In this document: positions 21,603-30,868 of the stretch, in pieces | How the letters are laid out: each line of letters starts with the position of its first letter | Numbering within the stretch: position 1 is the stretch's first letter | Assembly (NCBI GenBank): GCA_903820745.1 | Contig: CAIJIT010000049.1 | Location: 24,268 to 88,267 of the forward strand | Length of the DNA stretch: 64,000 nt | Source of the DNA: an uncultured Burkholderiales bacterium | GTDB lineage: Bacteria > Pseudomonadota > Gammaproteobacteria > Burkholderiales > Burkholderiaceae_C | Reading direction: 5' to 3' | Made by a program: the position numbers and the translations under genes | The notes under the pieces: model-generated | The model's input: only the letters and a program-made list of their open reading frames with translations | Told to the model about the DNA's origin: nothing | The model's database searches: none

Positions 21603-22259
21603 TCAGCATGGCCTGGTTGCAGAAGTATTGCCAAACTGCTGTACTGACCGGCTCAATCCAGACTTGCTGCTGCGCTGCATTTGCTGCAGCAATCGATGGT
21701 CAACCGCCTGTCCAGCCAGTTGTTTCGCAAACCTCTGCTTCACATCAGCCTGCATCTGCAGCAGCAAATAGGCTGTCGTCATCGCATCGGCCAAAGCCCT
21801 ATGGGCACGCCCGGTTGGTGGCAAGCGGTGATGTCTGGCCAGGGTGCCTAGCTTGCAGTTTTCCGCCTCCGGATAGAGGCGCCGAGCCAGCAGCAATGTG
21901 CAGATAAATTGATGTTCGGGATCTGGTTCGCATTCCGCGCGCAGCCACTCGGCTTGCCAAAACGCACGGTCAAAAGCAGCGTTGTGCGCCACCATCGGAC
22001 AGCCACGGGTAAAATTTGCCAACTCCCGCATGACCTGCCCGGCTTCGGGCGCTTCAGCCAACATTGCATTGCTGATGCCGGTCAACTGCTCGATGAACGC
22101 AGGCACCCTGGCACCGGTCTTCATCAAACTCTGGTACTGGCCAACGATTGCACCATCGCGCAGTAACACGACCGCGATTTCGGTGGCGCGGGCGCCAACG
22201 CCAGGTGACAAGCCTGTCGTTTCAAAGTCGATTACCGCCAGAGTCTGCATAGGCTTCAA
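21603..22259 (-). CDS. 3'-5' exonuclease, DnaQ/PolC epsilon-like
   Basis: LAVIDFETTGLSPGVGARATEIAVVLL, MVAHNAAFDRAFWQAE, AHRALADAMTTAYLL DEDDh motifs. Confidence 0.92.
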   Translation of the reverse strand: MKPMQTLAVIDFETTGLSPGVGARATEIAVVLLRDGAIVGQYQSLMKTGARVPAFIEQLTGISNAMLAEAPEAGQVMRELANFTRGCPMVAHNAAFDRAFWQAEWLRAECEPDPEHQFICTLLLARRLYPEAENCKLGTLARHHRLPPTGRAHRALADAMTTAYLLLQMQADVKQRFAKQLAGQAVDHRLLQQMQRSSKSGLSRSVQQFGNTSATRPC

Positions 22260-22570
22260 AGCGCTGGATGCTTCAGCGCATTCAGAACCAGTTTTTTCTC
22301 TACGGCAGCCTCTATGTCAACGGCGCAATGGTCAGCAATTTGAACCAGGTAAATCAGCACATCGGCAATTTCTTCACCCAAATGTTGATGCTTCTGCGGA
22401 TCGTCCTGGATTGCCTGCGATTGCTCGGGTGTCAGCCATTGAAAAATTTCCACCAGTTCGGCGGCTTCTACCACCATAGCCATTGCCAGATTTTTTGGTG
22501 TTTGATAAGGTTGCCAGTTGCGTGCAGCAGAAAATTGACGTAGGCGTTTTTGCAGGTTTTCTATGTTCAT
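22256..22570 (-). CDS. MazG-like nucleotide pyrophosphohydrolase
   Basis: FSAARNWQPYQTPKNLAMAMVVEAAELVEIFQWLTPEQS…LGEEIADVLIYLVQIAD. Confidence 0.9.
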   Translation of the reverse strand: MNIENLQKRLRQFSAARNWQPYQTPKNLAMAMVVEAAELVEIFQWLTPEQSQAIQDDPQKHQHLGEEIADVLIYLVQIADHCAVDIEAAVEKKLVLNALKHPAL

Positions 22571-22671
22571 GGGGCGCAAGTGTGGCATGAGTCTGCAGCG
22601 CTTCGAACTTTCTGTGCAAGCTCAAAAATTTCCCACTCTCTTCTAACTTATTGTCTTTCAAATTTTTAAGT

Positions 22672-22686
22672 TAGTAGTCATAGTAG
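22672..22686 (+). promoter_or_regulatory. DnaA-trio-like triplet array
   Basis: TAG TAG TCA TAG TAG in register, 14 bp before a perfect DnaA box. Confidence 0.4.
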
Positions 22687-22700
22687 AGCAGCCATTTTTC

Positions 22701-22709
22701 TGTGGATAA
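22701..22709 (-). promoter_or_regulatory. DnaA box 1
   Basis: TGTGGATAA (reverse complement TTATCCACA), perfect. Confidence 0.85.
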
Positions 22710-22819
22710 GTCTATTTTCTTCAATTTTGACAAGTACTTGCATGACCGAAAAGCCTGTGTGCCAGACCCTGTTGCTGCTGTCCGCGAAATGCGAACAAGT
22801 TCTGAAAACTTGCTCTCCC

Positions 22820-22828
22820 TGTGGATAA
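22820..22828 (-). promoter_or_regulatory. DnaA box 2
   Basis: TGTGGATAA, perfect. Confidence 0.85.
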
Positions 22829-22847
22829 GCATGCAGTTGTAAAAAAT

Positions 22848-22856
22848 TTATCCACA
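22848..22856 (+). promoter_or_regulatory. DnaA box 3
   Basis: TTATCCACA, perfect. Confidence 0.85.
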
Positions 22857-23016
22857 ACTTTGTTCCTTGACAAGACCAGTCAATGGAGCTTCTAAAAATG
22901 TTAATAAATTAACGGATATAAGTACGAATACCAAGACGAATCGAATGAAATGATTTATAAAGTGAGCTGCTTGTTGAAGCTCATTGCAAGATTCAGCCCG
23001 GTCTAAGGAAACGAAA

Positions 23017-24156
23017 ATGAAAAATTTACAAATTAGAATTTTTGCGCTCGCCGCCAGTCTGCTCTTGGCGGCTTGCGGTGGGGGCAGCACCGCCAACATC
23101 ACGCCGCGAACCAAGATTACGTCGGTCAAGGTGTTCGGCGACAGTCTGGCTGACTCGGGAACATTCGGTTACAAATTCACTGTTCAAGCAGTCGATGGCC
23201 TGATCTATCCGGAACGGATTGCCGCGACATATGGCGCCAGTCTGTGCAACTTCTATGTCTTTACCGGAGTGACCTTTGCGGCCAACTCGAAGGCTGGTTG
23301 TACCAACTATGCCATCGGCGGCGCGGTGATCAATCAGGCTGATCCCGCCAGCCCGCTCGGAATTCCGCTGCAATTTGCCAACGCCGTGGCTGGAGGCAAC
23401 TATGCGGCAACCGATCTTGCCTTGATCGATGGTGGCGGCAACGATGCATCGGCCTTGGTAGGGGCTTACCTTAAAGCGCCTTATGACGGCGGTGCCAGCC
23501 TGGCTGCGTTGCTGGGTACCAAGCTGACGCCGACACAAGTCGGAACCGCTTTGGCAGGCGGCGCAGCGGGCATCGCTGCCGGTGGCGTCACCTATATGCA
23601 GGCGCTGGCGGATTATTTTTCCAACAGCATCAAGACCAATGTGATCGGCAAGGGCGCCATGCAAGTCGCCATCCTGAACATGCCGGGCATCACGAACACA
23701 CCGCGATTTCAGATGGTGCTCGACAGCATTGCCACCGGCTATGGTGGTGGCACGGCGGGTGCTGCAGCAAGGGCGCAGTCAGAAGCTTTGTTCAAGAGCT
23801 GGGTGGCTGCCTTCAACACACAGTTGAGCGCGAACTTTGCGAGCGAATCGAAGGTCGTGGTGATTGATTTTTATACGTCCTTCAACGATCAAATTGCCAC
23901 GCCGGCGCAGTTCAGTTTAAGCAACGTCAAGACACCCGCCTGCCCGATCACGGGTGTCGGCTCGGATGGTCTGCCGGTTTACTCGTTCCCGACCTGCACT
24001 TCTGCCAGTTTGTCAGCCGCCATAACGGCGGGGTCAACCGATCCCAATTGGTGGAAATCCTATGGCTTTGCTGACAGCTTTCACCCGACGCCTTATGGCC
24101 ATCAACTGGTTGCACAGCTGATCTCCAAATCCTTGGCCATCAAGGGCTGGCTGTAA
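23017..24156 (+). CDS. SGNH/GDSL-family esterase lipoprotein
   Basis: Lipobox LLLAACGGG; VKVFGDSLADSGTFGY GDS motif; ALIDGGGNDASALVG; SFHPTPYGHQLVAQ Ser/His block. Confidence 0.88.
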   Translation: MKNLQIRIFALAASLLLAACGGGSTANITPRTKITSVKVFGDSLADSGTFGYKFTVQAVDGLIYPERIAATYGASLCNFYVFTGVTFAANSKAGCTNYAIGGAVINQADPASPLGIPLQFANAVAGGNYAATDLALIDGGGNDASALVGAYLKAPYDGGASLAALLGTKLTPTQVGTALAGGAAGIAAGGVTYMQALADYFSNSIKTNVIGKGAMQVAILNMPGITNTPRFQMVLDSIATGYGGGTAGAAARAQSEALFKSWVAAFNTQLSANFASESKVVVIDFYTSFNDQIATPAQFSLSNVKTPACPITGVGSDGLPVYSFPTCTSASLSAAITAGSTDPNWWKSYGFADSFHPTPYGHQLVAQLISKSLAIKGWL

Positions 24157-24177
24157 AGCCGAGCTAAAGGAAAACAT

Positions 24178-24846
24178 ATGAAAAACAACCTTTTTTGCAT
24201 CACTGCTTTGATCTTGATCGGCACAGGCGCAGCACAGGCCCAATCAGCCGGCAGCTTTACCTTGCGGGGCGGCGCTACCTTGATCGCTCCACAGGTATCG
24301 AGTGGCGATCTGAGCAGCCCCAGCTTTGCCGGTACCAAGGTCAATGTGCTTTCCGCCAGCCAGGTCAGCGGTGGTATCAACTACATGCTGACCGACAACA
24401 TCGCGGTTGATTTGCCTCTGGGCATCCCATTCAAGCATCAGATCATCGGTGCCGGTGCAATCGACAACACCGGCAAGCTGGCTGATGTCGACGCCTTGCC
24501 AGTCACGATGTTGCTTCAGTACAAGGCAGGTTCGCCGACCAGCGACTTGCGCCCTTTTGTCGGCGTTGGGTTGACGATGGCGAAATTCTCCAACACGCGC
24601 AGCACAGCCGCATTGACTGCATGGACCGGCGGTACAACGAGCAACCCGCCAACGATGTCGATGAAAGATACCAACGGCTCGACCTACCAGCTCGGCGTCG
24701 CCGCTAGGTTGGGCGGACGCTGGACGCTGGAGGTTTCAGCGACCAAGGTGATGTTGAAGACGATCGGCAAATTGTCGACCGGTCAGAGCATCGGTGTAAC
24801 CTTGAACCCAGTGGCCTTTTCAGCCGGCCTCGGTTATACCTTCTGA
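24178..24846 (+). CDS. OmpW family outer membrane protein
   Basis: Signal peptide; GSFTLRGGATLIAPQ, NYMLTDNIAVDLPLGIPFKHQIIG, LPVTMLLQYK, C-terminal aromatic (GLGYTF). Confidence 0.88.
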   Translation: MKNNLFCITALILIGTGAAQAQSAGSFTLRGGATLIAPQVSSGDLSSPSFAGTKVNVLSASQVSGGINYMLTDNIAVDLPLGIPFKHQIIGAGAIDNTGKLADVDALPVTMLLQYKAGSPTSDLRPFVGVGLTMAKFSNTRSTAALTAWTGGTTSNPPTMSMKDTNGSTYQLGVAARLGGRWTLEVSATKVMLKTIGKLSTGQSIGVTLNPVAFSAGLGYTF

Positions 24847-24865
24847 CAGACCACAAGCGTCGGCA

Positions 24866-25510
24866 TCAATCGATGCCGACCACCTTGTGCATCTGAATCG
24901 ACAAGCGCCATTGCGGATGTTCCATGCAATAGGCGGCGGCTTCGCGGCGATGCTGAGTTCTCAGCACGCTGTCGAGCGGCTGCAAAAAGAAATGTTCGAA
25001 GGCCAGTTGTTCGAAACGTTCGGGCTCGGCCAATGGCTGCGGGAACACCAGTTTCAGCTCACTCCCATGCGTCAACATTAGCTCGGCATCAGCCTTCGGG
25101 CTGACGCAGATCCAGTCCAGACCGGCCGGCGCGGCTTGGGTGCCATTGGTTTCAACCGCGATCTCGAAGCCCCTGGCATGCAATGCGTCGATCAACGCCG
25201 AGTCGACCTGCAGCAGCGGCTCACCGCCGGTGCAGACGACATAAGGCCGGCCGAGTTGCCCTTGGCTGTCCGACGGCCACAGCGTTGCGATCGCATCGGC
25301 CAGCGATTTGGCATCGGCGAACTTACCGCCTCCCTGGCCGTCGACGCCGACAAAATCGGTATCGCAAAAACTGCAGACAGCGTCCGCGCGATCCTGTTCG
25401 CGGCCGCTCCAGAGGTTGCAACCCGCGAAGCGACAGAACACCGCAGCCCGCCCGGCTTGCGCACCTTCGCCCTGCAGGGTGTAGAAGATTTCCTTGACAG
25501 AATAAGTCAT
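24866..25510 (-). CDS. queE: 7-carboxy-7-deazaguanine synthase QueE
   Basis: YSVKEIFYTLQGEGAQAGRAAVFCRFAGCNLWSGREQDRADAVCSFCDTDF; VVCTGGEPLLQVD. Confidence 0.94.
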   Translation of the reverse strand: MTYSVKEIFYTLQGEGAQAGRAAVFCRFAGCNLWSGREQDRADAVCSFCDTDFVGVDGQGGGKFADAKSLADAIATLWPSDSQGQLGRPYVVCTGGEPLLQVDSALIDALHARGFEIAVETNGTQAAPAGLDWICVSPKADAELMLTHGSELKLVFPQPLAEPERFEQLAFEHFFLQPLDSVLRTQHRREAAAYCMEHPQWRLSIQMHKVVGID

Positions 25511-25518
25511 CTTTGGCC

Positions 25519-26625
25519 TCAAACCGGGATCACTGGGCCATCGGTGTTTGCGCTCACTATCGCTCCACATCCCCTTGTTTCGTAAATGTCGATACGATCT
25601 AGTGGGGGCAACACCCACCGCGCCTTGGCCAGCACCCAAGCCGCCAGGCTGGCATTGTCGCCATCAATCAGCTCGGCGATCTCGTACAACGGTCGATGGT
25701 CGATCGCTTTGAAGATCGGGTCAAACAGGGTTTTGACGTCGCCGAAGTCGACCGTCCAGCCCATCAATTGGTCCAGCGCTGCGCTCAGGTGCAGGCGCAA
25801 GGTATAGGTGTGACCGTGGATGCCGCCGAGCAAATTGCCTGCCGGCGCATGCTTGAGTCGGGTCGCGCTGTCCAGCGTCAACTCCTTCCAGATGCGGTAA
25901 CGCTGGCCATCGTAATTGGCGCCGCAACTGCCGGTTTCGTACACGGTGATCCACGACAGTTCGGGCAGTTGGGGCTGCAATCGCTGCCACAACCAGGACG
26001 ACATCAACTCGCTGGTCGGGTTTTCAAGACCTTCGATTTCGTTCAGGCAATGGTAGTTGAGCAGGATCTGCAAGGGCGCCCAGATCTCGTCGAGATGGTC
26101 ATAGTCGATGCTGATGTCGCGCTCGCCAAGGTCCTGATTCGCGTGGATGATGACCTCGAAACCATGGCCATGCATGCGACCGCATTTGTGACCCAGCGCC
26201 ACATTGGGCAGTTGGTGGGCAGCCTGGAAGCGATAACGCCGCCAGACATGGGCCATGCCGTTTGCGTCGAGATCAACGCCTGAATGCTGGGTGCTCTGCA
26301 CGCCGACCTGCTGGATGCCCGGCACTTCGAACTCGGTCTCGAGGCGGTGACGGATCCAGCGCGCGATGTTCTCGTCGGTCGGTTGCTCGATCTGGTGGTT
26401 CAGCAGCGCATGGTCGAGCGGCGCCACACAAACCTCCAGGCGCCGCCTTAGTTCCTCGACTTCAGCTCCGGGGAATGGCGCCCAGTCTTGCGGCAGCAAG
26501 GCGCGCACGGTGGTGAAATAGCTGTGGCCATGCAGTTCGCGGCTGCGATGACCAGGCGGCAGCGCCGGGATCTGGCAGGCCGATTCGAAGCCGCATGAGG
26601 CAGCGTAGATTGTCTGGGTATGCAT
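25519..26625 (-). CDS. QueD/6-pyruvoyltetrahydropterin synthase family protein with three tandem T-fold domains
   Basis: Three HGH-containing repeats: RSRELHGHSY, GHKCGRMHGHGF, NLLGGIHGHTY; two C-terminal-type motifs VYETGSCGA and IYETRGCGA. Confidence 0.85.
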   Translation of the reverse strand: MHTQTIYAASCGFESACQIPALPPGHRSRELHGHSYFTTVRALLPQDWAPFPGAEVEELRRRLEVCVAPLDHALLNHQIEQPTDENIARWIRHRLETEFEVPGIQQVGVQSTQHSGVDLDANGMAHVWRRYRFQAAHQLPNVALGHKCGRMHGHGFEVIIHANQDLGERDISIDYDHLDEIWAPLQILLNYHCLNEIEGLENPTSELMSSWLWQRLQPQLPELSWITVYETGSCGANYDGQRYRIWKELTLDSATRLKHAPAGNLLGGIHGHTYTLRLHLSAALDQLMGWTVDFGDVKTLFDPIFKAIDHRPLYEIAELIDGDNASLAAWVLAKARWVLPPLDRIDIYETRGCGAIVSANTDGPVIPV

Positions 26626-26643
26626 CAGTCAAAGCGCGCCGAT

Positions 26644-28797
26644 TCAGCGGCGGCCCCTTATTTGCGAGAGCGGTTTCTTGCCTTTCAGATGGCGCTCGAT
26701 GCCGTCGTTGAGGCGGCCACGCAGGTCGACGACCGCCGCCAGATGGCCGTAAACGCCGGGGAAACGCAGATCCAGCCAGAGCCATAAGGTGCAGCTGCGT
26801 AGCGCCTGCTCCATCCGGTCGAGTCGGCTATTTTCGTCGACTTCCTGCAGGAACCAGGGCGCCCCGACTGCGCCAGTCAGCGCATGGCGGCTGGCCCAGT
26901 CGAGATATTCCTGCACCTGCGAATCGGTGCGGGTGTCGACCGGCGCTTGGGCGTAGATGAAGCGCATCTTCAGCGACAGGCGGCCGGCGGCGCGGTCGAG
27001 GCGGTCGGCCAGCTCGAGCATTTGCTCCAGTTCGGCCACTTCGAAATGCGCATCGTCGAGGCGTAACTGGTCCATGAAAACATCGAGCACCGCGCGCAGC
27101 CGGCTCAGCCCCAGGCGTGAGGCGATCGTGTCGACATGCCACCAGTTCGGCGCCACCGCGGCTTTGAACTCGCGCGGCGCACGTGGCGATTTCGGCAGCA
27201 ACTCTTTCAAGGTTCTGGCCGCCGAGGGTTCGGCTTCGCGCAGCACGCCGACAAAGCCTTCGTCATGCATGCCATAGCGCCCGGCGCGCCCGGCAATTTG
27301 GTGCACCTCGGAGACGCTCAGTACGCGGTCCTCGAGACCATCGAACTTGGTCATGGTGCTGAACAGGACGCGCCGGATCGGCAGATTCAAGCCCATGCCG
27401 ATCGCATCGGTCGCCACCAGAATATGGCTGGCGCCCTGGGCAAAGCGCTCGGCTTCGCGCCGCCTTACTTCGGGCGGCAAAGCCCCGTAAATCACCGAGA
27501 CCGGATGCCCGGCTGAAGCGATCTGGTCACGCAGCATCAGCACCTCGCGGCGGCTGAAAGCGACCACCGCATCGCCATGCTTGAGCATCGCGATCGGCAC
27601 CGCGGCCGGCAGCAATTGCACCTCCTGCTTGCGCTCGAAATGCCGCACTGTGCAGCGCTCGCCGCACAAGCCCAGCAGGTTCTCGATCGCCGGCACCGCA
27701 TAGGCCGAGCAAATGATGATCAGCTCGTTGGCCGGCACGGCCACGATCGCTTGCGTCCAGGCCCAGCCGCGGTACATGTCGAAGAGCATCTGCGCCTCGT
27801 CGATCACCGCCACATCGATCGCCTTGCTGGTGTTGACCATCTCGATCGTGCTCGAGACCACGCGCGCGGCCTCGGCCGGTACGTTTTCTTCGCCGGTCAG
27901 CAGCGAGCAGGGCACGCCGCGCCCGACCAGGCGATCGCGACCCTCCAGGGCCAGCAAGCGCAGCGGCGCCAGATAAGCGCCGTCATGGGCTTGCGCGAGC
28001 CGCTCGAAGGCCGCATGGGTCTTGCCGCTGTTCGGTGGGCCGACAAACAGCGTCACCGTGCGCTGCAGATGTCTTGCTGCTGGAAAGGTATCGGGGTAGC
28101 CCTGGAAGGCCAGTTCGCTGTTCAAGCCGGCCAGCATGTCGAGTTCGGCGACGCGGTTTTCCCAACGATCCTGGGCCCGCGTGCAGGCCGCTTTCAGCTC
28201 GGGAAATGCCTGCGGCGTCGCGCATTCGGCCTGCAATCGCGGCAGCAAGGATTCGAGATGTTCGACATGCCCCGAAGCGCTGCGCGCCAGCAGCAATTCC
28301 AGATGTTCGAGCAGTTCCTGGGCTTGTGCAAAGGCCGGTGCCGGCCCGACCGCGGCCTGCAGCGCGGCCAGATCGCCATTGCGATAGAAATCCCAGATGG
28401 CCGCATCGTCGACGGCCACGCGGAAAGCGATCGCCAACTGCCAACCCGGCTGCGACAGCTGCAAGGTATGGCTGCACAAGCGTTGCCAGAACTTGCCCAT
28501 GCGCGTCAGCCCGAGCGTTTCCAATTGAGCGCTGCGTTGTTGCATCAGCGCACGCACGGTCGGGGCGTTGCCCACCGCGTCGAGGTGGACCAAGGCGTTG
28601 GCCATCAAGCGCGGTTCGATCCAGCGGCTCGGGCGCGAGCCGGCGACGGCCTTTTGCAGCAGGATCAAACCCTGCTGATCGAGCTGATCTTCCTTGCCCT
28701 GTTCACCGGCAAAGTCGACCGGTGTGGTCACCTGTGGCAGTTGATAGGCGGACTGCCTGATGCGCAGCAATTGTTCGGGCCCGATGTCGGCCGGCAT
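26644..28797 (-). CDS. SUV3-like DExH RNA helicase
   Basis: VTLFVGPPNSGKTHAAFERL, VSSTIEMVNTSKAIDVAVIDEAQMLFD, ILVATDAIGMGLNLPIRRVLF, EVHQIAGRAGRYG; start chosen at internal Met (ORF open to 28962). Confidence 0.85.
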   Translation of the reverse strand: MPADIGPEQLLRIRQSAYQLPQVTTPVDFAGEQGKEDQLDQQGLILLQKAVAGSRPSRWIEPRLMANALVHLDAVGNAPTVRALMQQRSAQLETLGLTRMGKFWQRLCSHTLQLSQPGWQLAIAFRVAVDDAAIWDFYRNGDLAALQAAVGPAPAFAQAQELLEHLELLLARSASGHVEHLESLLPRLQAECATPQAFPELKAACTRAQDRWENRVAELDMLAGLNSELAFQGYPDTFPAARHLQRTVTLFVGPPNSGKTHAAFERLAQAHDGAYLAPLRLLALEGRDRLVGRGVPCSLLTGEENVPAEAARVVSSTIEMVNTSKAIDVAVIDEAQMLFDMYRGWAWTQAIVAVPANELIIICSAYAVPAIENLLGLCGERCTVRHFERKQEVQLLPAAVPIAMLKHGDAVVAFSRREVLMLRDQIASAGHPVSVIYGALPPEVRRREAERFAQGASHILVATDAIGMGLNLPIRRVLFSTMTKFDGLEDRVLSVSEVHQIAGRAGRYGMHDEGFVGVLREAEPSAARTLKELLPKSPRAPREFKAAVAPNWWHVDTIASRLGLSRLRAVLDVFMDQLRLDDAHFEVAELEQMLELADRLDRAAGRLSLKMRFIYAQAPVDTRTDSQVQEYLDWASRHALTGAVGAPWFLQEVDENSRLDRMEQALRSCTLWLWLDLRFPGVYGHLAAVVDLRGRLNDGIERHLKGKKPLSQIRGRR

Positions 28798-28933
28798 GCG
28801 GCTCTGATGGCGGGAAATGGGCAACGTCGGCGACGCTGCGACTGTCTTGATGATATGGGGCACCTTGAGAGTTGACCACAGGTTCATGACCCGATCAAAA
28901 CTGCTTGCTGCAGCGCCCGGGCAGCGGTTGATT

Positions 28934-30001
28934 TCAGCCGACGCGGCTGCCCTTTGCCGCATCGAACAGGTGGGCGGCAGCGGCAGGCCAGTTCAGCATC
29001 ACCGGGTCGCCAACGCGCTGCATGACCTTGCCGGGCACGCGGGCAGTCAACAGGCCCAGCGCGGTGTCGACCTTGACATAGGTTTCCGGGCCGGTCGGCT
29101 CGAGCATGCTCAAGCGCCCTGCCAGGCAGCCCTGGTCGGACAGCGCGATGTCCTCGGGCCGGATGCCGTAGCTGAACGAGGTGCCGGAACTGGCGATGAT
29201 CGCGGCGCTTTGGGTTTCATCCAGCGGCAATTGCTGGTGATGACAAACCAGACCAGCGCCGCTGCGCGAGGCTTCGATGAAGTTCATTGATGGCGAGCCG
29301 ATGAACTCGGCGACGAAACGGTTCGCCGGCCTTGCATAAATGTCGTCAGGCGAGCCGAGTTGCTGGACGCAGCCGTCCTTCATCACCGCAACCCGGTCGC
29401 CCAGGGTCATGGCCTCGACCTGATCATGGGTGACATAGACGGTGGTCGTCCTGGTGCGCTGGTGCAGCAACTTGATTTCAGCGCGCATCTCAACTCTCAA
29501 TTTGGCGTCGAGGTTGGACAGCGGCTCGTCGAAAAGGAACAGCGAAGGGTCCCGCGCCAACGCCCGCCCCATCGCCACGCGCTGGCGCTGTCCACCTGAC
29601 AACTGCCCCGGCTTGCGATCGAGTAAATGCGTGATCTGCAGCATCGCCGCGACCCGCTGCACCGCGGCATCGCGCTGCGGCTTGGGCACCTGGCGCATCT
29701 CCAGCGCGAAAGCAATGTTCTCCGCGACGCTCATGTTCGGGTACAGCGCATAGCTCTGGAACACCATCGCGATGTCGCGGTCGCGGCTGGGCAGGAAAGT
29801 GACATCGCGATCGGCCATATGGATGCTGCCCGAGCTCGGCGTTTCCAGCCCGGCGATCAGGTTCAGCAGCGTGCTCTTGCCGCAACCCGAGGGGCCGACC
29901 AGGATCAGGAACTCACCGGCCTCGACCTCGATGTCGATGCCTTTGAGCACTTCGACGGCGCCGAAGGTCTTGCGGATCTGGCGGATTGAAAGTGCGCCCA
30001 T
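28934..30001 (-). CDS. Sugar ABC transporter ATP-binding protein (MalK/UgpC type), system 1
   Basis: [19 protein letters not shown] Walker [33 protein letters not shown]. Confidence 0.95.
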   Translation of the reverse strand: MGALSIRQIRKTFGAVEVLKGIDIEVEAGEFLILVGPSGCGKSTLLNLIAGLETPSSGSIHMADRDVTFLPSRDRDIAMVFQSYALYPNMSVAENIAFALEMRQVPKPQRDAAVQRVAAMLQITHLLDRKPGQLSGGQRQRVAMGRALARDPSLFLFDEPLSNLDAKLRVEMRAEIKLLHQRTRTTTVYVTHDQVEAMTLGDRVAVMKDGCVQQLGSPDDIYARPANRFVAEFIGSPSMNFIEASRSGAGLVCHHQQLPLDETQSAAIIASSGTSFSYGIRPEDIALSDQGCLAGRLSMLEPTGPETYVKVDTALGLLTARVPGKVMQRVGDPVMLNWPAAAAHLFDAAKGSRVG

Positions 30002-30007
30002 GGATGT

Positions 30008-30868
30008 TCAGCCCTTTACTGCGCCGGCTGTCAGGCCGCGCACAAAATATTTGCCTGCCAGCGCATAGACGATCAGGGTCGGCAGCGCGGCGATCATGGC
30101 GGCAGCCATGTCGACGTTGTATTCCTTCACCGAACTCGAGGTGTTGGCCAGATTGTTCAGGCCCACGGTGATCGGCTTGCTGTCGCCCCCCGAGAACACC
30201 ACGCCGTAGAGAAAATCATTCCACACATTGGTGAATTGCCAGATCAGCGTGACGACCAGAATCGGTGCCGACAAGGGCAGCATGATGCGGGTGAAGATCT
30301 GCCAGAACGAAGCGCCGTCGAGCGTGGCTGCCTTGACCAACTCGTTGGGTAGGCCGGCATAGTAATTGCGGAAGAACAGCGTCGTCGAAGGAATGCCGGC
30401 GATCACATGGACGACGATCAAACCCCAGATCGAACTGGCCAGCCCGAACCAGCCGAGCACCTGGCTCATCGGCAGCAGTACCACCTGCATTGGCATAAAG
30501 ACGCCGAACAGCATCAAGGCGAACATCAGCTCGCTGCCACGAAAACGCCATTGGGTCAGTACATAGCCGTTGATCGCACCGATGGCGGTCGAGACCGCCA
30601 CCGCCGGCACCACCATCAACACCGAGTTCATGAAAAAGGGTTGCAAACCTCCGCAATCGGTACCGGTGCAAGCGCTTGACCAGGCTTTGGACCAGGCGGC
30701 AAAGCCGGGTTTGACCGGCAGCGAAACCAGGCTGCTGTTGCGGATTTCGTCCATGTCTTTGAGCGAAGCGCACAGCATCACATAGAGCGGCGTCAAGAAA
30801 AACACCGCAAAGGCCAGCAGCAAAGCCAGCAGCAGCAAGCGTTGCAGGCTGAACCGGTGGCGGGTCAT
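30008..30868 (-). CDS. Carbohydrate ABC transporter permease (MalG type), system 1
   Basis: EAA-loop region ELVKAATLDGASFWQIFTRIMLPLSAP; conserved FVRGLTAGAVKG C-terminus. Confidence 0.94.
   Translation of the reverse strand: MTRHRFSLQRLLLLALLLAFAVFFLTPLYVMLCASLKDMDEIRNSSLVSLPVKPGFAAWSKAWSSACTGTDCGGLQPFFMNSVLMVVPAVAVSTAIGAINGYVLTQWRFRGSELMFALMLFGVFMPMQVVLLPMSQVLGWFGLASSIWGLIVVHVIAGIPSTTLFFRNYYAGLPNELVKAATLDGASFWQIFTRIMLPLSAPILVVTLIWQFTNVWNDFLYGVVFSGGDSKPITVGLNNLANTSSSVKEYNVDMAAAMIAALPTLIVYALAGKYFVRGLTAGAVKG

Larger units (their letters stand above)
22640..22960. other. Candidate DnaA-dependent replication origin (oriC-like region)
   Basis: AT-rich intergenic region with three perfect DnaA boxes, in-phase TAG triplets and AT-rich stretch (TTAATAAATTAACGGATATAA). 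Confidence 0.6.

Noticed and set aside
27577-28875. 432-aa plus-strand ORF opposite the SUV3-like helicase
   Set aside because: His/Gln/Arg-rich shadow ORF; the minus strand has all helicase motifs.
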